A stretch of 8,505 nt of DNA from DASTQL01 sp035761805. GTDB taxonomy: Bacteria > Actinomycetota > Actinomycetes > Jiangellales > Jiangellaceae. Positions 6,026 to 8,505 of the stretch are shown here, piece by piece. The notes beneath the pieces were generated by a model. It made no database searches. It saw only the letters and a program-made list of their open reading frames with translations, and was not told the DNA's origin. The stretch covers positions 1-8,505 of the forward strand of contig DASTQL010000105.1 of assembly GCA_035761805.1 (NCBI GenBank), given 5' to 3'. How positions within the stretch are numbered: the first letter of the stretch is position 1; every line of letters begins with the position of its first letter. A program made the position numbers and the translations under genes.

Positions 6026-7116
6026 CAGGATCCCGCCCTGGCCACCGCGTTCACGGCGGCGGCAACCCGCTCGAGGTCGTCGTGGCTCAGCGCGGGGTGC
6101 ACCGGCAGCGAGAGGGCCTCGGCGGCGGCCCGTTCGGTCTCGGGGAGGTCCAGGGTCCGTGCGAACGACGGGAGCCGGTGGTTCGGCGTGGGGTAGTAGA
6201 TCCCCGTGCCGACACCGTGCTCCTGCTCCAGGGCCTTGGCGAAGCCGTCCCGGTCGTCGGTCACCCGCACGGTGTACTGGTGGTAGACGTGGGTCGCACC
6301 GGCCGCCACCGGCGGGACGACGACCCCCTCGAGGTGGCGGTCGAGGAGGGCCGCATTGGCCTGCCGCTGGGCGGTCCACGCCGGCAGCTTGGCGAGCTGG
6401 ACGCGACCGATGGCGGCGTGGACGTCCGTCATGCGGCAGTTGAAGCCGACGACCTCGTTCTCGTACCGCCGCTCCATGCCCTGGTTGCGCAGCAACCGCA
6501 CCATCCTGGCCAGCTCCGGCCCGGCGCACGCCACCATCCCGCCCTCCCCGGAGGTCATGTTCTTCGTGGGGTAGAGGCTGAACATCGCGAACGTGCCGAA
6601 CGTGCCGACCCGGCGGCCCTGCCAGGTGGCGGCGTGGGCCTGGGCCGCGTCCTCGTAGAGCTCGAACCCGTGACGGTCGGCGACCTGCCGGAGGCGGGTC
6701 AGGTCCGCAGGGTGGCCGTACAGGTGGACCGGCATGACCCCCCTCGTACGGTCGGTGACCGCGGCCTCGACGGCGTCGGGGTCGAGGCAGAAGTGGCGCG
6801 GCTCGATGTCGGCGAAGACCGGCGTGGCGCCGGTCAGCGCGACCGAGTTCGCGGTGGCGGCGAAGGTGAAGGACGGGACGATCACCTCGTCGCCGGGGCC
6901 CACCCCGGCGGCGAGGAGCCCGAGGTGCAGGCCGGCCGTCCCGGAGTTCACCGCGACCACCTCGCGGCCCCCGGCCAGGGAGTCGCCGAACTCGTGCTCG
7001 AAGGCCGCGACCTCCGGACCCTGGGCGATGACACCGCTCCGCAGGACGCGGTCGACGGCGGCGCGCTCCTCCTCGCCGATGAGCGGCTTGGCAGCCGGAA
7101 CCATGGGCAACGTCAC
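6025..7116 (-). CDS. DegT/DnrJ/EryC1/StrS sugar-nucleotide 3-aminotransferase (WbpE/WlbC-like)
   Basis: This 363-residue PLP enzyme is predicted to transaminate the 3-keto sugar nucleotide made by the adjacent dehydrogenase. The fold-type I landmarks are all present: VNSGTAGLHLGL (57-68) binds the cofactor phosphate, DEVIVPSFTFAATAN (76-90) is the family signature, and EDAAQAHAA (155-163) carries Asp156, which pairs with the pyridine nitrogen. MFSLYPTKNMTSGEGGMV (178-195) carries the Schiff-base Lys185. RMTDVHAAIGRVQL (228-241) and GIYYPTPNH (305-313) are substrate-side motifs; the last differs slightly from the common YPxPLH. The GTG at 7116 was chosen because it overlaps the acetyltransferase stop as GTGA and has AGAGGAG 5 bases upstream. 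The in-frame ATG at 7104 would be 17 bases from that site. The length is typical. Exact substrate is inferred from the neighbouring acetyltransferase and dehydrogenase. Confidence 0.9.
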   Translation of the reverse strand: MTLPMVPAAKPLIGEEERAAVDRVLRSGVIAQGPEVAAFEHEFGDSLAGGREVVAVNSGTAGLHLGLLAAGVGPGDEVIVPSFTFAATANSVALTGATPVFADIEPRHFCLDPDAVEAAVTDRTRGVMPVHLYGHPADLTRLRQVADRHGFELYEDAAQAHAATWQGRRVGTFGTFAMFSLYPTKNMTSGEGGMVACAGPELARMVRLLRNQGMERRYENEVVGFNCRMTDVHAAIGRVQLAKLPAWTAQRQANAALLDRHLEGVVVPPVAAGATHVYHQYTVRVTDDRDGFAKALEQEHGVGTGIYYPTPNHRLPSFARTLDLPETERAAAEALSLPVHPALSHDDLERVAAAVNAVARAGS

Positions 7117-7724
7117 GGGTGCTCCTCTGGCTGGTCGTCCTCGACGAGTGTGCCGTCGATCTCTCGGAAGCTCTCCTGCGTCACCGGGCACCGCCAGCGA
7201 CCCCCGCCGACGGCCTCCAGGGGCACCCCCGCCCGACCGACCCACGTGAGCCGTCGTGCAGGCACCCCGGCGACCAACGCGAAGTCGGGCACGTCGCGGG
7301 TCACCACGGCCCCCGCCGCTACCGTGGCCCAGCGCCCCACGACGACCGGTGCGACGCACACGGCACGGGCGCCGACCGACGCCCCGGTGCGGACCGTCAC
7401 CCCGACCGCCTCCCAGTCGGTCCCGGTCTTGGGGGAGCCGTCGGGGTTGACGGCCCGGGGAAAGGTGTCGTTGGTGAACACCGCCGCGGGCCCGACGAAG
7501 ACCCCGTCCTCGAGCCGGGCGGGTTCGTAGACCAGCGCGTAGTTCTGCACCTTGCAGTTGTCCCCGAACGTCACACCGGGACCGATGTAGGCGCCGCGGC
7601 CGACGACGCACCGGCGGCCCAGCCGGGCACCCTCACGCACCTGGGCGAGGTGCCACACCGACGAACCCTCACCGATCTCGGCGCTGTCGTCGACGTCGGC
7701 GCTCGGCTCGATCCGAACCGTCAC
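7113..7724 (-). CDS. Left-handed beta-helix N-acetyltransferase (WbpD/WlbB-like)
   Basis: This 203-residue protein is predicted to acetylate the 3-amino group of the UDP sugar using acetyl-CoA. Residues 8-155 show the hexapeptide pattern of a left-handed beta-helix (SAEIGEG, VREGARLG, AYIGPG, VTFGDNCKVQNYALVY). The motif FVGPAAVFTNDTFPRAVNPDG (76-96, broken here as FVGPAAVFTND and FPRAVNPDG) is diagnostic of the WbpD/WlbB branch. The end of the helix carries VGARAVCVAPVVVG, AAGAVVTRDVP and VAGVPARR, the usual acetyl-CoA-binding turns. A short C-terminal module with CPVTQESFREIDG resembles the CPxxG-Y tail seen in many of these enzymes. The GTG start at 7724 overlaps the glycosyltransferase stop as GTGA, with AGGGAG 5 bases upstream. 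Beside an aminotransferase and a dehydrogenase of the matching families, a role in 2,3-diacetamido sugar synthesis is well supported. The biochemistry is not proven here. Confidence 0.9.
   Translation of the reverse strand: MTVRIEPSADVDDSAEIGEGSSVWHLAQVREGARLGRRCVVGRGAYIGPGVTFGDNCKVQNYALVYEPARLEDGVFVGPAAVFTNDTFPRAVNPDGSPKTGTDWEAVGVTVRTGASVGARAVCVAPVVVGRWATVAAGAVVTRDVPDFALVAGVPARRLTWVGRAGVPLEAVGGGRWRCPVTQESFREIDGTLVEDDQPEEHP
7117..7128 (-). promoter_or_regulatory. Ribosome binding site deciding the aminotransferase GTG start
   Basis: On the minus strand AGAGGAG (7122-7128) sits 5 bases before the GTG at 7114-7116, inside the 3' end of the acetyltransferase gene. It selects GTG over the ATG four codons later. 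Confidence 0.75.
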
Positions 7725-8505
7725 GTCTTCTCCCTCTTCGCACGCTCGCTGCCAGCGAGCAGCACGAGCTCGTCGGCCATGGCGTCGTACGGCGATTCAC
7801 CGGTCAGGTTCTCGGCGGCCCAGTCGAGCGCGGCGCGCCGGTGACGGTGGACGACCCCTCGGGCCTCGGTCCACCGCCGCAGGGTAGCGGATGCCTGGAC
7901 GGGCCCCGTGACCACGACCCCCCCTCCGGAGGCCTCGAGCAGGGCGGCGACCCTGGGCAGCGGCGTGGACACCACGGGGATGCCGGCAGCGAGGTACTCG
8001 AGCACCTTGCTGGGCATAGCGTCGCGGAACGCCGGGGTCTCGGCGAGCATGACGAACCCGCACCAGGCCCCCGCCGCGATCTGCCAGGACTGCACCGGCG
8101 CCAGCCGCCCGTGGAAGACGACCCGGTCCGCGGCGGGGGACGACGCGCGCCACCCGTCGAGCCACTCCCGGTCCTCGGGGGCCACCGGACCCACGACGTC
8201 GAGCCGCCACCCCGGAGCCCCCTCGACCGCCGCCAGCATGTCCTGCAGGCCCCGCGAGCGCCGGACGTCACCGACGTACACCGCCCGCGGCTCGGGCGAC
8301 AGGGCGCCGGGGCCCGGCAGGTGGTCCCGGGCGGGGAGGTTGGCGACGACCAGACGGTGCCGCGCCCGGCGCGGGGGGACGTGGTCGTCGGCGACCACCG
8401 TGAGGTCGGCGCGCGCCGAGGCGGCGGAGAGTCCGCCCGCGAGAGCCCGCGCGAGCGACCCGCCGGGCCCACGGGCCCAGGTCCGGTCCCGCAGCAGGGC
8501 CCGGT
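7721..8505 (-). CDS. GT4-like (GT-B fold) glycosyltransferase, N-terminus outside the window
   Basis: The frame is open to the right edge (last full codon ends at 8503), so the first visible Val/GTG at 8398 is not the true start. About 261 residues are visible, and more than 100 N-terminal residues are probably missing. Near the left of the visible part is LTVVADDHVPP followed by LVVANLPARD, typical of the hinge before the nucleotide-binding domain in GT-B enzymes. Then come AVYVGDVRRSRGLQDML, WRLDVVGPVAPED and VVFHGRL. The segment FVMLAETPAFRDAMPSKVLE followed by YLAAGIPVVST holds the donor-binding E-x(n)-E motif of GT4 enzymes. The protein probably adds a sugar to a lipid-linked glycan at the inner membrane face. 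Its donor cannot be read from the sequence; the sugar made by the next three genes is an obvious candidate. It is the most upstream gene of the operon visible here. Confidence 0.85.
   Translation of the reverse strand, partial: RALLRDRTWARGPGGSLARALAGGLSAASARADLTVVADDHVPPRRARHRLVVANLPARDHLPGPGALSPEPRAVYVGDVRRSRGLQDMLAAVEGAPGWRLDVVGPVAPEDREWLDGWRASSPAADRVVFHGRLAPVQSWQIAAGAWCGFVMLAETPAFRDAMPSKVLEYLAAGIPVVSTPLPRVAALLEASGGGVVVTGPVQASATLRRWTEARGVVHRHRRAALDWAAENLTGESPYDAMADELVLLAGSERAKREKT
7725..7735 (-). promoter_or_regulatory. Ribosome binding site of the acetyltransferase gene
   Basis: AGGGAG on the minus strand (7730-7735) lies 5 bases before the GTG at 7722-7724. The site is within the last codons of the glycosyltransferase, consistent with coupled translation. 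Confidence 0.65.

Noticed and set aside
6026..6529. Upstream extension of the dehydrogenase frame to 6529
   Set aside because: It is the aminotransferase gene read in another frame; the Rossmann motif begins right after the ATG at 6025.
7117..7611. Upstream extension of the aminotransferase frame to 7611
   Set aside because: It is the acetyltransferase gene read in another frame, with no homology to aminotransferases.

Overview
This is a very GC-rich window with dense, overlapping gene junctions, several GTG starts preceded by clear Shine-Dalgarno sites, and secreted proteins of families common in Actinomycetota. The genus cannot be told from the window. I see no RNA genes, insertion sequences, CRISPR arrays or phage genes, and no gene-free stretch longer than about 60 bases.

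Layout, left to right. (1) Positions 1-295, plus strand: the 3' end of a 3-oxoacid/3-oxoadipate CoA-transferase subunit B gene. It runs about 40 codons past the usual family end, into the antisense of the next gene. (2) 214-4958, minus strand: two translationally coupled genes for secreted cell-wall proteins. The first transcribed is a PGRP-type N-acetylmuramoyl-L-alanine amidase (907 aa). The second is a SpoIID/LytB-domain protein (674 aa). Both carry the same ~50-residue FG-GAP/VCBS-like repeat at the C-terminus: nine clear units plus one worn unit in the amidase, five in the SpoIID protein. (3) 4959-5017: a short spacer with a candidate promoter, an 8-bp-arm inverted repeat and a strong ribosome binding site. 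(4) 5018-8505, minus strand: four overlapping genes in transcription order: a glycosyltransferase (cut by the window edge), a left-handed beta-helix N-acetyltransferase, a DegT/DnrJ/EryC1/StrS aminotransferase and a Gfo/Idh/MocA dehydrogenase. The last three match the WbpD/WbpE/WbpB (WlbB/WlbC/WlbA) set, which turns UDP-GlcNAc or its uronic acid into the 3-acetamido sugar nucleotide.

How they may fit together. The right part looks like the end of a surface-polysaccharide operon that makes and transfers a 2,3-diacetamido-2,3-dideoxy sugar, probably a glucuronic acid. The left pair could act in sequence on peptidoglycan. An amidase strips stem peptides, and SpoIID-type enzymes are known to cleave glycan strands lacking them. 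The shared repeat domain suggests both enzymes bind the same wall target. That link is inference, and it is the most interesting point in the window.
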